This document shows positions 9,701 to 17,836 of a stretch of 64,000 bases of DNA, one piece after another. Both the position numbers and the translations under genes were made by a program. The stretch's first letter is position 1. Each line of letters starts with the position of its first letter. The notes beneath the pieces were generated by a model. It was not told the origin of the DNA. It did no database searches and saw nothing but the letters and a program-made list of their open reading frames with translations. Source of the DNA: Spirochaetes bacterium GWB1_60_80 (GTDB taxonomy: Bacteria > Spirochaetota > Spirochaetia > Treponematales > UBA12059); the NCBI GenBank assembly GCA_001829185.1, contig MIAR01000039.1:1-64000 (forward strand), read 5' to 3'.

Positions 9701-9719
9701 GTCAACAGGGACACAACCT

Positions 9720-10256
9720 ATGGATGACTTGGATCTTAGCGGCCTCAGTGTGCAAGCCGCTACCGCCTACGTGATGGAATTCGTCACCAGCCTGAAAATG
9801 ACCGACCAGGACCTGACCCGCCTGCGCGAGGAACTGTCCACCTGGACCAAACGGGTCGAATTGGCCGCCAGCAAGAGCGCCGCCGACTTGGAAGCCGCCG
9901 CTCGGGCCAAGGCGACGGAATTGACCGCTCGCTGCCAGACACTGGAAGCCGAAAAAACGGATTTGGAATACAAGATCAAGCGCCTGCGCGAAAAGCTGCC
10001 GCTGGTCGGACTAGGCCAGCGCTCAATCGATCCAGACCTCCTGCTAGCCGAGATGAAAATACTGACCGGCGAAGACCTGACGAGCGATGGCCCGAGCGCT
10101 GCCACCACCAGCCGGAATATCGACGCCCTCGGCGCTGTTGACGCCCTGGAAGCGCTTAAGCGTCAATTGAACCCGCCGGCCGAAGCAGCAGCTGAAACAC
10201 CGGTGCCACCACCGGCCGCGCCACCGTCTCCAAACAAGCCGGCCGGCTCGGCTTGA
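9720..10256 (+). CDS. Hypothetical coiled-coil protein
   Basis: A 178-aa cytoplasmic protein without a recognised family. Residues 20-95 form a heptad-rich coiled coil (DQDLTRLREELSTW, then LEAEKTDLEYKIKRLREK). The C-terminal 40 residues are a disordered Pro/Ala tail. It is the first gene of a tight plus-strand operon with the glycerophosphodiesterase (2 bp away), a membrane protein and a TPR protein. A weak AGGGA lies upstream of the ATG. A scaffold or adaptor role is possible but unsupported. Confidence 0.65.
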   Translation: MDDLDLSGLSVQAATAYVMEFVTSLKMTDQDLTRLREELSTWTKRVELAASKSAADLEAAARAKATELTARCQTLEAEKTDLEYKIKRLREKLPLVGLGQRSIDPDLLLAEMKILTGEDLTSDGPSAATTSRNIDALGAVDALEALKRQLNPPAEAAAETPVPPPAAPPSPNKPAGSA

Positions 10257-10258
10257 CC

Positions 10259-11056
10259 ATGCCCCGACACCTCAAACCGCTGCCGGACAGCCCCCGGCCG
10301 CTGGTTTTTGCCCATCGGGGCGCATCGAGCCAAGCCCCGGAGAATAGCCTGGCCGCCTTCAAGGCCGCCAGGGCCTTAGGCGCCCCCGGTATCGAACTGG
10401 ACATCCATCGTTGCGCCTCCGGCGAGCTGGTAGTCTTCCATGACGACACCAGCCAGCGGGTAAGCCCAGGTAGCGACCGGCGCATCACCGACAGCCAGTG
10501 GCTGGACCTGCGCACCTTGGACATCGGTGCCTGGAAGGGTTCGCAATGGCGAGGGGAGCGCCCCATTCTGCTGGCCGAACTATTTGAGGAATTTGGCGCC
10601 AGCCTGTACTACGACATCGAAATCAAGGCTCGACGCGCCGAAAACCGTGGCGTCGAACAGGCCTTGGCCAAGCTGTTGGCTGACTTTAAGCTGGATGCCG
10701 CCAACGTGGTGGTTTCCTCCTTCAACCCGGTCAGCCTGGCCCGCTTCAAGGGCTTTGCCTCCAGCATACCCACGGCTATCATTTACTGTCACAGCAAGGA
10801 ATTACCCTGGTACTTGCGCGACGGCCTGGGAGCCGCCATCGGTCGGGTCGACTTCCTGAAGCCAGAGCATGTCCTGGTAAACCCGGCACTAGTCTTCTGC
10901 AAAGGCCTCCTGGCGGGCCGCGACATCCTTCCCTGGACCATCGACGATGCCGGCATCGCCCGGCACCTTCTGGACCTCGGCTGCGCCGGCGTCATCAGCA
11001 ATGCCCCAGACAGGCTGGATCTGAAACTTCAACCCAGAAACGGAGTATCATCATGA
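10259..11056 (+). CDS. Glycerophosphodiester phosphodiesterase
   Basis: A 265-aa GDPD-family enzyme that hydrolyses glycerophosphodiesters to glycerol-3-phosphate and an alcohol. The catalytic core is clear: FAHRGASSQAPENSLAAF (HRG and EN), GIELDIHRCASGELVVFHDD (metal-binding ELD and general-acid His), then DIEIKAR. The barrel ends with WTIDDAGIARHLLDLGCAGVISN. No signal peptide is present, so it resembles the cytoplasmic UgpQ class rather than periplasmic GlpQ. The ATG at 10259 is used; an in-frame TTG at 10253 would overlap the upstream stop. The end overlaps the next start by 4 bp. Confidence 0.9.
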   Translation: MPRHLKPLPDSPRPLVFAHRGASSQAPENSLAAFKAARALGAPGIELDIHRCASGELVVFHDDTSQRVSPGSDRRITDSQWLDLRTLDIGAWKGSQWRGERPILLAELFEEFGASLYYDIEIKARRAENRGVEQALAKLLADFKLDAANVVVSSFNPVSLARFKGFASSIPTAIIYCHSKELPWYLRDGLGAAIGRVDFLKPEHVLVNPALVFCKGLLAGRDILPWTIDDAGIARHLLDLGCAGVISNAPDRLDLKLQPRNGVSS

Positions 11057-11628
11057 GCGACACTCAAGCCACCACCACTCAACCCGCCAAGCAGCCGGCA
11101 GCCAAAGGCCACGGTAGCGTCCGCCAGGGCATCTTCAACGTTATCGGCTGGCTGGCCTTCCTGCTGTTGCTGCCACCGCTGCTGGAAATGCTCGGCGCCG
11201 TGCTAGGTCAACCCGGCCTGGGCAGGCTACAGCAACTGATCACTGAAAAATTCGGCGTCTGGGGCTCGCCTTTTGCCCTGGTGCTCTACTTCTACTTCTT
11301 GCTGTTCATGCGCGTCTTCTTCGGCTCAGATCAGCGCTATACGCCGGTGCTGCTGGGCTACGTCGTCAGCTTCCTGCTATTCTCAATCTCGCTAAACATC
11401 GGGTTCATGAGCTGGCTCTATGAACTGGCCCAACAAGTGCCCTTCCTGTCCCACAATGTCTATAATTTCGTTACCGCCATCGCGGTCATTCTGCTGGCCA
11501 ACGCCTTGAGCGCCAGCCAGAAAATGAAACTGGCCGGCGACATCCTGCTGATCATAGTGCTGCCGCTGGGCGTGCTAGTCGCGGCCGGCATCTTCCTGCC
11601 CGGTCTACTGGCCAAGATCGGCCTGTAA
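11053..11628 (+). CDS. Hypothetical four-helix membrane protein
   Basis: A 191-aa integral membrane protein that I do not recognise. After a 30-residue Thr/Ala/Lys-rich cytoplasmic tail come four hydrophobic segments: about residues 32-56 (VIGWLAFLLLLPPLLEML), 75-95 (FALVLYFYFLLFMRV), 100-125 (LGYVVSFLLFSISLNIGF) and 140-190, the last probably two helices. The start is ATGA-coupled to the glycerophosphodiesterase and the stop shares one base with the next start (TAATG). It is therefore a core member of the operon. Confidence 0.75.
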   Translation: MSDTQATTTQPAKQPAAKGHGSVRQGIFNVIGWLAFLLLLPPLLEMLGAVLGQPGLGRLQQLITEKFGVWGSPFALVLYFYFLLFMRVFFGSDQRYTPVLLGYVVSFLLFSISLNIGFMSWLYELAQQVPFLSHNVYNFVTAIAVILLANALSASQKMKLAGDILLIIVLPLGVLVAAGIFLPGLLAKIGL

Positions 11629-12212
11629 TGAACCCGCGGCGACCGGCTGGTCAAGCGGGCCAGCCCGGACTGTCGCCCCCATTGGCGGCTGCTCTGGCTG
11701 AAGCCGAACGCGGCCAAGCACTGCTGGCGGCCGGGGATGCCAAGGCGGCCGCCCTGGCCTTCGCCGCCGCCCGGCAGCACGATCCAGAGTCGGCTGACCT
11801 GGCCTTCAACCAGGCCCTGGCCTTGCTCCGCGCCGGTCATCCAGCCGCCGCTAGCGCCGGTTTTGACGAGGCCGCCGACCTGGGCGATGAGTCGGCCGAC
11901 TTGTTTTGCAACCGTGGCCTAGCCCGCCTAGACCTGGCACAAGCTGAACAAGCGGCGGCCGACTTCCGACAGGCCCTGGCTATCGACCCGCAACACCCGG
12001 AGGCCCTCAATAATCTCGGGGTCATCGCCTTCCAGGCCGGCGACCTGAGCCAGGCGGCTAGCTTGTTCCGGGCGGCCACAGCCGCCCGGGCCGGCTATCA
12101 GGACGCCTGGTTCAACCTGCGCGACAGCTGCCAACTGCTGGGCCTGAGCGCCGAAGCGGCGGCGGCCGATCTAACCCTCCGTCGGTTAGCTGGCGGCGCC
12201 GACAAAGACTGA
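11628..12212 (+). CDS. Tetratricopeptide-repeat protein
   Basis: A 194-aa soluble protein with four TPR-like units between about residues 20 and 175. The clearest is AIDPQHPEALNNLGVIAFQAGDLSQA with the usual small and aromatic positions. TPR solenoids mediate protein-protein contacts. It is the last gene of the 9720-12212 operon, translationally coupled by TAATG to the membrane protein, and may act as a partner of that protein. Alanine content is high and there is no signal peptide. Confidence 0.8.
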   Translation: MNPRRPAGQAGQPGLSPPLAAALAEAERGQALLAAGDAKAAALAFAAARQHDPESADLAFNQALALLRAGHPAAASAGFDEAADLGDESADLFCNRGLARLDLAQAEQAAADFRQALAIDPQHPEALNNLGVIAFQAGDLSQAASLFRAATAARAGYQDAWFNLRDSCQLLGLSAEAAAADLTLRRLAGGADKD

Positions 12213-12227
12213 CGGTGGGGCTGACGC

Positions 12228-12277
12228 TATAATCCGGCGGATGATGGCTTGTTTTTGGCGACAATATTCACTATTCT
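12228..12277 (+). promoter_or_regulatory. Promoter region of the Hsp20 gene
   Basis: Two candidates. One is a perfect TATAAT (12228-12233) without a good -35. The other is TTGTTT (12249-12254), 17 bp, TATTCT (12272-12277), which would start RNA near 12284 and leave a leader of about 84 nt. No CIRCE inverted repeat is present. Confidence 0.4.
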
Positions 12278-12367
12278 ATATTCATGGAGACTCGGCGACC
12301 GCACAGGTGCCGGGTCGGCCCGCTCTGTACAGAGGGGCAGTGCCAACGCCTAATCAGGGAGGAAACC

Positions 12368-12934
12368 ATGAAAGGCAACCGCATGTACGTCGACATTGGC
12401 TCGATGCTCGACGAGGTTTTTGAAGCCGCCAAGAAATTTGGCGATGAAGTGACCAAGGGCTTCAAAGGGGAAGACAAGAAGGGACCGCAAGGACCGGAGC
12501 GACCCGAAGGACCGGAGCGACCCCAAGGTCCATGGTTCAACATGGAGCAGGATGAAAACACGGACTGGTACCCGACCTATTCCTACCCGCCTATGAACAT
12601 CTACATGACCGCCGAACGGTCTCTGGTCTTTGAGCTAGCCTTAGCTGGTTTCGACGAGCGCGACATCAGCCTGACCTTCCAGGGCGATTACATGGTCTTC
12701 GCCGCCCGCATGGGCCTGGAAAAGCTGCATGAGGACGGTGTGCGCTTCTTCAAGCGCCGGCTGAAGCTCAAGGATATCGAGAAGCAGAAGTATTATGCGC
12801 CAGCAGACAAATTCGAGCAACAGGCCGTCAAGGCAGTGTTCAAGAATGGCATCCTCAAGATCACCATCCCCCCCAAAGAGCATCCGGAATCGACCGAAGG
12901 CGTCAGGATCGAAATCGTCAAGGAAGACGAATAA
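12368..12934 (+). CDS. Hsp20/alpha-crystallin small heat-shock protein
   Basis: A 188-aa holdase chaperone. The start is set by GGGAGGAAACC directly before the ATG. An N-terminal helix (MLDEVFEAAKKFGDEV) is followed by a Gly-Pro-Glu-Arg-Pro repeat linker at about residues 39-56, made of near-identical repeats at DNA level. The alpha-crystallin domain follows (about 70-175: ERSLVFELALAGFDERDISL, then FFKRRLKL and VFKNGILKITIP), with the conserved A-x-x-x-n-G-v-L motif present as AVFKNGIL. The Pro-rich insert between arm and domain is unusual. It is a single gene, ended by a strong terminator. Confidence 0.88.
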   Translation: MKGNRMYVDIGSMLDEVFEAAKKFGDEVTKGFKGEDKKGPQGPERPEGPERPQGPWFNMEQDENTDWYPTYSYPPMNIYMTAERSLVFELALAGFDERDISLTFQGDYMVFAARMGLEKLHEDGVRFFKRRLKLKDIEKQKYYAPADKFEQQAVKAVFKNGILKITIPPKEHPESTEGVRIEIVKEDE

Positions 12935-13022
12935 GACACCAGCTTCCGATACCCCAAGCCGGGCCTGGCGGTCGTCGGCTAAGCCTTTTCACCGACTGTC
13001 GGCAAGCGTTCTCAGGCCTAGC

Positions 13023-13060
13023 AAAAACAGGACTGCCCCCGGCGGCCCTGTTCTTATTTT
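13023..13060. terminator. Bidirectional intrinsic terminator
   Basis: AACAGG (13026-13031) pairs with CCTGTT (13047-13052) around a GC-rich core. TTCTTATTTT follows on the plus strand and AAAAA precedes, giving a U-run on the minus strand. It separates the convergent hsp20 and anti-sigma genes. Confidence 0.8.
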
Positions 13061-13079
13061 ACGGGGAAGAGCGTAAGCG

Positions 13080-13547
13080 TCACCGGTGAGAAGATAGCCA
13101 ACGTCGCCAGATGGTAGAAAAGTCGCGCAGATGACTACCCACAAAAACCAACATGTAGAGGCTGATGGCCGCACCGAGCACCAGAGTTAACGGAATGATA
13201 AAACTATTACCATAGTCAGCCTGCAGCAATCGGTAATCATGCAATAGCGGCGAAACCATGGCGGCGGCCAGCAGCACTATACCGGCGGCCAGCCAGTTGC
13301 GCAGTGGCATGACCGGTTGTGGCCGAGGGGCAAACAACACCCCGGTCATGACACGTTGGCAAATATCCTTCTGCAGGCTAATGGGCGACAAACGGCACAA
13401 CGCCAGCGCCCTAGCTTGCCGCTCCAGTACCAGTCGACAATCCGGGCAGCCAGCCGCATGGTGCCGTATAGCTATGGGCAAGGCGGAAAGGCTGCCAGCC
13501 TGAGCATCCAAGGCATCGAGCGCCACCAAAAAATCCACGCAGTTCAT
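13080..13547 (-). CDS. Zinc-finger (ZAS) anti-sigma factor
   Basis: A 155-aa membrane protein. Near residue 28 it has the H-x3-C-x2-C zinc motif of anti-sigma factors (HHAAGCPDC). Two transmembrane segments follow, at about 88-108 (WLAAGIVLLAAAMVSPLL) and 120-142 (IIPLTLVLGAAISLYMLVFV). Family knowledge: such proteins bind and silence their cognate ECF sigma factor. The gene follows the sigma gene at 47 bp and has its own GGGGAGGATTC ribosome binding site, which decides this start. The short segment after the second helix suggests little extracytoplasmic sensor domain. Confidence 0.75.
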   Translation of the reverse strand: MNCVDFLVALDALDAQAGSLSALPIAIRHHAAGCPDCRLVLERQARALALCRLSPISLQKDICQRVMTGVLFAPRPQPVMPLRNWLAAGIVLLAAAMVSPLLHDYRLLQADYGNSFIIPLTLVLGAAISLYMLVFVGSHLRDFSTIWRRWLSSHR

Positions 13548-13593
13548 GAATCCTCCCCTGCGGTCCGAAACCGTTGGCCCAGACCCCGGCTGG

Positions 13594-14136
13594 TCAGGCC
13601 AGCTCCTTTGCCAAAGCCGCGCGCAGGCAGGACTTGGCTCTGAAGACATGCGACTTGATCGTATTCACGGCTAAACCCGTCACTTGACTGATGCCCTGGT
13701 ACGGCAGCCCATCGAAAAAAAACAGGTCCAGGCAGATCTGGTATCTGGCTGGAAGCTCCAGCATCGCTTTGCGCAAGTGGCCGACCGCCTCCCGGCGCAA
13801 TTGGGCGTCCTCGATCGAGAGGGCGGCGGCGTCTAACGGGTCGTTATCGAGCGTTTCATGGTGGCGGTAAACCCGCTTACCGTTGATGCCGGTGTTGTAG
13901 GCGATGCGCGTCAACCACGTGGAGAAGGCCGCCTGGCCCCGGAATGACGCCAAGCCGGACCAGGCCTTTAGGAACACCTCCTGCACAAAATCCTCCGCCT
14001 CGTGCTGGTTATGGTAAAACCCATAACCCAGGCGCAGGATTCGGCGCTGGTAGCGGCGCACCAGAATGGCGAAGGCATCGCTTTCGCCCGCCATAATGCG
14101 CCGGAGTACCGCGGCATCGGCAGCGGCGTCCGTCAT
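13594..14136 (-). CDS. ECF RNA polymerase sigma factor
   Basis: A 180-aa sigma-70 family ECF factor. Region 2 is clear (FAILVRRYQRRILRLGYGFY, then HEAEDFVQEVFLKAW and FSTWLTRIAYN). Region 4 has the helix-turn-helix (LPYQGISQVTGLAVNTIKSHVFRAKS in order). It starts ATGA-coupled to the upstream small membrane protein and is followed by the ZAS anti-sigma gene. It therefore sits inside, and is co-transcribed with, the operon headed by the flavoprotein genes at 17.6 kb. Its target promoters cannot be named from the sequence. Confidence 0.92.
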   Translation of the reverse strand: MTDAAADAAVLRRIMAGESDAFAILVRRYQRRILRLGYGFYHNQHEAEDFVQEVFLKAWSGLASFRGQAAFSTWLTRIAYNTGINGKRVYRHHETLDNDPLDAAALSIEDAQLRREAVGHLRKAMLELPARYQICLDLFFFDGLPYQGISQVTGLAVNTIKSHVFRAKSCLRAALAKELA

Positions 14137-14462
14137 GCCTCCGGTCGCCGCCTGGCCCAGGCCGCGAAAAAGACCAGGAACCCGACGCCCAGCGACAGCG
14201 GAATGAGCCCGCCCAGCAAGGCCAAACCAAATCCCACCACCAGGAAAAACACCAGGCTCAGGACCACACCGAGCGTGGTCAGCAGGATGCCGACCAGCAG
14301 GCTGAACATGGCCCAGTCCAACGGATGCTCATGGTAGAGCCCACGCTCGATGAGCAGCATCTTCTCGCGATGGGTCCATAACAGGTAAAAAAATATTACG
14401 ACGCTGCCCATTACGATGCCGACGATCGGAATGACGGACACCATCACGCGGGAAGCTGTCAT
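14133..14462 (-). CDS. Small membrane protein (DUF6249-like)
   Basis: A 109-aa membrane protein. An N-terminal helix (VIPIVGIVMGSVVIFFYLLW) is followed by a charged stretch (THREKMLLIERGLYHEH) and two more helices, ending in RRRPEA. This layout resembles the small DUF6249-type proteins often found beside ECF sigma genes; the assignment is by memory and tentative. The ATG at 14462 is chosen; a TTG at 14468 overlapping the upstream stop is the alternative. The stop overlaps the sigma start (ATGA), which suggests a link to the sigma/anti-sigma pair. Confidence 0.6.
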   Translation of the reverse strand: MTASRVMVSVIPIVGIVMGSVVIFFYLLWTHREKMLLIERGLYHEHPLDWAMFSLLVGILLTTLGVVLSLVFFLVVGFGLALLGGLIPLSLGVGFLVFFAAWARRRPEA

Positions 14463-14464
14463 GG

Positions 14465-14866
14465 TCAAACCTGCAGGCTGCGGGCGGCGATAATGTCGAT
14501 TCCCGACCCTTTATAATCGGCCAGCAGCACCGTGCCGCGTTTTACCGGCACGGTGACCTCCAGCCGGTAGATGTCGGCCAGTAATCCAGCGACGCCCTCT
14601 TTGGGATAGGCCTGGCTGGTACGTACCGGCAGGCGGGCCACGCTACCCAGTCCGGTCTCGCCGCATGCGGCGGCTTCCGCCTGGAACGGGCGACAGATCC
14701 GAACCGTGGCCGTTACCATCCGCTTGGGCGACAACAGTTCTTCGCAGGCGTAGCGAACACCACGGGCGCAACGGTTACCGCTGACCCCCAGGGTATTGTC
14801 CGGCCTGCGTTCGATGGTCAGATGACAGCCCAGCGGGCAAGTGATGCAAATCAATTCTTCGCTCAT
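14465..14866 (-). CDS. DUF1667 iron-sulfur/redox partner protein
   Basis: A 133-aa cytoplasmic protein of the DUF1667 family, whose genes follow two flavoprotein genes in Treponema, Thermotoga and clostridia. The cysteine pattern is intact: CITCPLGCHL near the start, then GNRCARGVRYACEE at about residues 31-44. These cysteines probably bind a metal or Fe-S centre. AGGAGCGTACGC precedes the ATG. It lies 23 bp after the FAD/NAD oxidoreductase and probably forms a complex with it. Confidence 0.85.
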   Translation of the reverse strand: MSEELICITCPLGCHLTIERRPDNTLGVSGNRCARGVRYACEELLSPKRMVTATVRICRPFQAEAAACGETGLGSVARLPVRTSQAYPKEGVAGLLADIYRLEVTVPVKRGTVLLADYKGSGIDIIAARSLQV

Positions 14867-14889
14867 GCGTACGCTCCTGACAGCAGCCT

Positions 14890-16146
14890 TCAGTTAATGG
14901 CGATTTCGACCAGTGGATCCGGTGCGCCTATGGCGGCTTCCAGATCCTTGGGAGACAAGTGCAGCTCGATCATCTCCGATGGCTGGATATGGCTCTTTTT
15001 CTGGCTCTTTACCACTCGGCTATTAACCTTTACTTCGAGCAGCGCGTCGTTCTTGACAATCAGGCTGCGCAGGTAAATCTTGTTGTCGGCTTGCAGATCT
15101 ACCCGGCCCGGCGCCACGTAGCGGACGTTTGCGCCAACCTTGAGGCGGGCTTCGTGCTGCGGCCGCCGGCCCTTCAGCCACTGAGCTGCGCTGGCCCCGG
15201 CGCGGCGGCTTTCCTCCACCACGTAATCGACTAGGTCGTGGACATGGAGCACATTGCCGCAAGCGAAGACGCCCGGCACGTTGGTCATCAGCATCGAGTC
15301 CACCTGGGGCCCGTTGGTCATCGGGTTTAGCTCGACGCCGGCCACCTTGGACAGCTCGTTCTCGGGCACCAGACCGACCGACAACAGCACCGTATCGCAG
15401 GGAATGGTGAAAGCCTTCTCGTGCATCAAGGCGCCATTCTCAATCGGCGTGATTTCGACGCCCTCCACCCGGTCACGGCCGATGATGTTGGTGGTCAGGT
15501 GCGACAGGTAAAGCGGGATATCGAAATCGTTCAGGCACTGCACGATATTACGCGTCAGGCCGGAGGGATACGGCAAAATCTCGACCACGGCATGAACCTT
15601 ACAGCCCACCCAACTCATACGCCGCGCCATAATCAGGCCGATGTCGCCGGAGCCAATAATGACAATGTCCTTGCCGGGCACATAGCCCTCAATATTGACC
15701 AGGCGCTGCGCCAGACCAGCCGTATAGACGCCGGCCGGCCGGTCGCCCGGAATGCGAATATTGCCGCGGTTGCGCTCGCGGCAGCCCATAGCCAGAACCA
15801 CCAGCCGGCAGGACAGGCGCAGGATACCCCACTGCGCCGAATAGCAGTACAGCAGCTTAGGGTCGGCCGTCGTCTCCATCTCCATAACGGTGGTGGCGGT
15901 GAATATCCGGATAGTGGTGCCCTGCAGGCGCTCCTCGACGCGCTCGGCGAATTCCGGACCGGTCAACTCTTCCTTAAACTCGATAAGACCAAAGCCGTTA
16001 TGGATGCACTGGGTCAGGATGCCGCCCAACTGCTCCTCGCGCTCGATGATGGCGCAGGAGAATCCGGCCTGGTCCAGTTCCTGGGCGGCCGCCATACCGG
16101 CGGCGCCGCCGCCGATGACGACCGCGTCGAAATACATCTCTTTCAT
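14890..16146 (-). CDS. FAD/NAD-dependent oxidoreductase of the GlpO/DUF1667 trio
   Basis: A 418-aa pyridine-nucleotide-disulfide-type flavoprotein. The FAD motif is at the N-terminus (VVIGGGAAGMAAAQELDQAG) and the NAD(P) motif lies at about residues 163-180 (DIVIIGSGDIGLIMARRM). GVFACGNVLHVHDLVDYV gives the second FAD-contact motif. It probably passes electrons between NAD(P)H and the neighbouring GlpO-like dehydrogenase and the DUF1667 protein. It starts 4 bp inside the end of the upstream gene (ATGA). The acceptor and physiological substrate are not evident. Confidence 0.85.
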   Translation of the reverse strand: MKEMYFDAVVIGGGAAGMAAAQELDQAGFSCAIIEREEQLGGILTQCIHNGFGLIEFKEELTGPEFAERVEERLQGTTIRIFTATTVMEMETTADPKLLYCYSAQWGILRLSCRLVVLAMGCRERNRGNIRIPGDRPAGVYTAGLAQRLVNIEGYVPGKDIVIIGSGDIGLIMARRMSWVGCKVHAVVEILPYPSGLTRNIVQCLNDFDIPLYLSHLTTNIIGRDRVEGVEITPIENGALMHEKAFTIPCDTVLLSVGLVPENELSKVAGVELNPMTNGPQVDSMLMTNVPGVFACGNVLHVHDLVDYVVEESRRAGASAAQWLKGRRPQHEARLKVGANVRYVAPGRVDLQADNKIYLRSLIVKNDALLEVKVNSRVVKSQKKSHIQPSEMIELHLSPKDLEAAIGAPDPLVEIAIN

Positions 16147-17582
16147 AGCGTGTCCTTCAGGATGCGGCTCCGATCGCCGTTCTTGGAAACCTGGTCCCAG
16201 GACAGGCCGGTTTCGCGCATGATGATCTTGATGATCTTATAGGTGCAAAAACCGCCCTGACAGCGGCCCATTTGGGCACGCGTGAAGTACTTGACCCCGT
16301 CCAGGGTGGTATGCCCGGCCCGCACCGCCGCCACAATCTCGGCCTCCGAGACCTTTTCGCAGCGGCAGACCATGTTGGCCCAGGCCGGGTCCTGGGCCAC
16401 CAACTCGTCGACCTCATAGGGTGACAGTTCTTTAACATGCGGTCGCTTAACCACAAAGGGATCGTATTCCGGTTTCTCGCTGAGCTTTAGGCCGGCCTTC
16501 TTGAGCAGATCCTTGACGTACTCGCCGATGGCTGGGCTGGCGGTCAGGCCCGGAGACTGAATACCGGCCACCTGCACCAGGTTTGGCACCTTGGCGCTCA
16601 TGGCGATATAAAAATCCTCGTCCAGGATGGGGCGCAGGCCGGCAAAGCTGGTAATGACATCATATTCGGAAATGGCCGGAATCATGGCCCGGGCCGACGA
16701 CAGGATCTTGTCCAGCTGCGCTCTAGTGGTGGCCAGGTCGCGCTTGTCTGTAGCGGATTCGGCGGTGGGGCCGATCAGGACGGTGCCCTCGACGGTCGGG
16801 ATGACCAGCATGCCCTTGGAGACGCTGGTCGGCACCGGGAAGACTACGCGGTCGGGGCGGGCCTTGGTCAGGCGGTCCAGGAGGTAGTACTCGCCCTTGC
16901 GCGGCTGGATGGCGAATTGCTCGGCGCCGAAGATGGCCGACACCTGGTCGGCATACAGCCCGGCGGCATTGACCACGTATCGGGCCTGCAAGGACCGGCC
17001 GTCAGCCGCCTCCACCCGCCAGGCGTCGCCATCGCGTAGGCCGGCGGAAACGGCGAACGTGGTCTGGAGCACCACGCCATTGCTGATGGCGTTCTCGACC
17101 AGCGAGAAGACGAAACGGTACGGCTCGACGATGCCGCCGCCGGGAACCCACAAGCCACCAACCGTATCCGGGTTCAGTTTGGGCTCCAACTCCATGATGC
17201 GGTCGCGTGAGCACATCTCAATGCCAATGACGCCATTGTCGACGCCCTGCATATAGAGCTGCTCGATGGCCCGCATCTCGTCCTCGTGCATAGCCGCCAC
17301 CACAATACCGCAGCGCTTGAACGGGAAATCGAGTTCCTGGCGCAGGCGTTCGAACATCATGGCGCCTTGCAACTCCAGACGGGCTTTCAGGTACTTCTTG
17401 TTGTGGTGAAAGCCGCCGTGCACGATGCCGGAATTGGCCTTGGACACCCCGAAGGAAACGTCGGCCTCCTTGTCGACCAACACCACCTTCAAATCGTAGG
17501 CCGACAAGCGCCGGGCGATGTTCGCCCCGCTGACGCCAGCCCCTACGATGCAGACATCGAATATATCCGAACCACCGTGCAT
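16143..17582 (-). CDS. GlpO-like FAD-dependent dehydrogenase with BFD-like [2Fe-2S] domain
   Basis: A 479-aa flavoprotein of the DAO/GlpA family, annotated in relatives as glycerol-3-phosphate or 2-hydroxyacid dehydrogenase. An FAD motif (VCIVGAGVSGANIARRLSAY) opens the protein. The DAO fold runs to about residue 380, including SKANSGIVHGGFH and GLRPILDEDFYI. The C-terminus is a BFD-like [2Fe-2S] domain with cysteines at VCRCEK and MGRCQGGFC. The ATG at 17582 with AAGGAGAGTCT before it is preferred over an upstream in-frame start. It is the first gene of the operon down to 13080. No glycerol kinase or facilitator lies nearby, so the substrate stays open. Confidence 0.85.
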   Translation of the reverse strand: MHGGSDIFDVCIVGAGVSGANIARRLSAYDLKVVLVDKEADVSFGVSKANSGIVHGGFHHNKKYLKARLELQGAMMFERLRQELDFPFKRCGIVVAAMHEDEMRAIEQLYMQGVDNGVIGIEMCSRDRIMELEPKLNPDTVGGLWVPGGGIVEPYRFVFSLVENAISNGVVLQTTFAVSAGLRDGDAWRVEAADGRSLQARYVVNAAGLYADQVSAIFGAEQFAIQPRKGEYYLLDRLTKARPDRVVFPVPTSVSKGMLVIPTVEGTVLIGPTAESATDKRDLATTRAQLDKILSSARAMIPAISEYDVITSFAGLRPILDEDFYIAMSAKVPNLVQVAGIQSPGLTASPAIGEYVKDLLKKAGLKLSEKPEYDPFVVKRPHVKELSPYEVDELVAQDPAWANMVCRCEKVSEAEIVAAVRAGHTTLDGVKYFTRAQMGRCQGGFCTYKIIKIIMRETGLSWDQVSKNGDRSRILKDTL

Positions 17583-17763
17583 AGACTCTCCTTGCGGGCT
17601 TGGCGGCTTCCGCCGCGAGAGGCCGAACCGACTCCGGCTGCGATCCGGGACGGGTTGGCCACTACCAGCATAGCGCCAGATCGGCAGCCGATGCAAGCAT
17701 TACTTTTAAAAAAACAAGCGGCGGGCCAGACTTCCGGCCCTGCCCTTTTCGGCGTTTTTCCAC

Positions 17764-17792
17764 TTGCTGTCCAGACCCGGCCGGTGTACTAT
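17764..17792 (+). promoter_or_regulatory. prs promoter
   Basis: TTGCTG (17764-17769), 17 bp, TACTAT (17787-17792). The predicted RNA start is near 17799, about 38 nt before the prs ATG, which has an AAGG ribosome binding site. Confidence 0.45.
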
Positions 17793-17836
17793 ACAGAAGT
17801 CCGTCAATCGATCCACCCCAGAAAACAAGGCAGCGC

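Noticed and set aside
12213-12367. CIRCE (HrcA) operator before Hsp20
   Set aside because: No TTAGCACTC-N9-GAGTGCTAA-like repeat is present.
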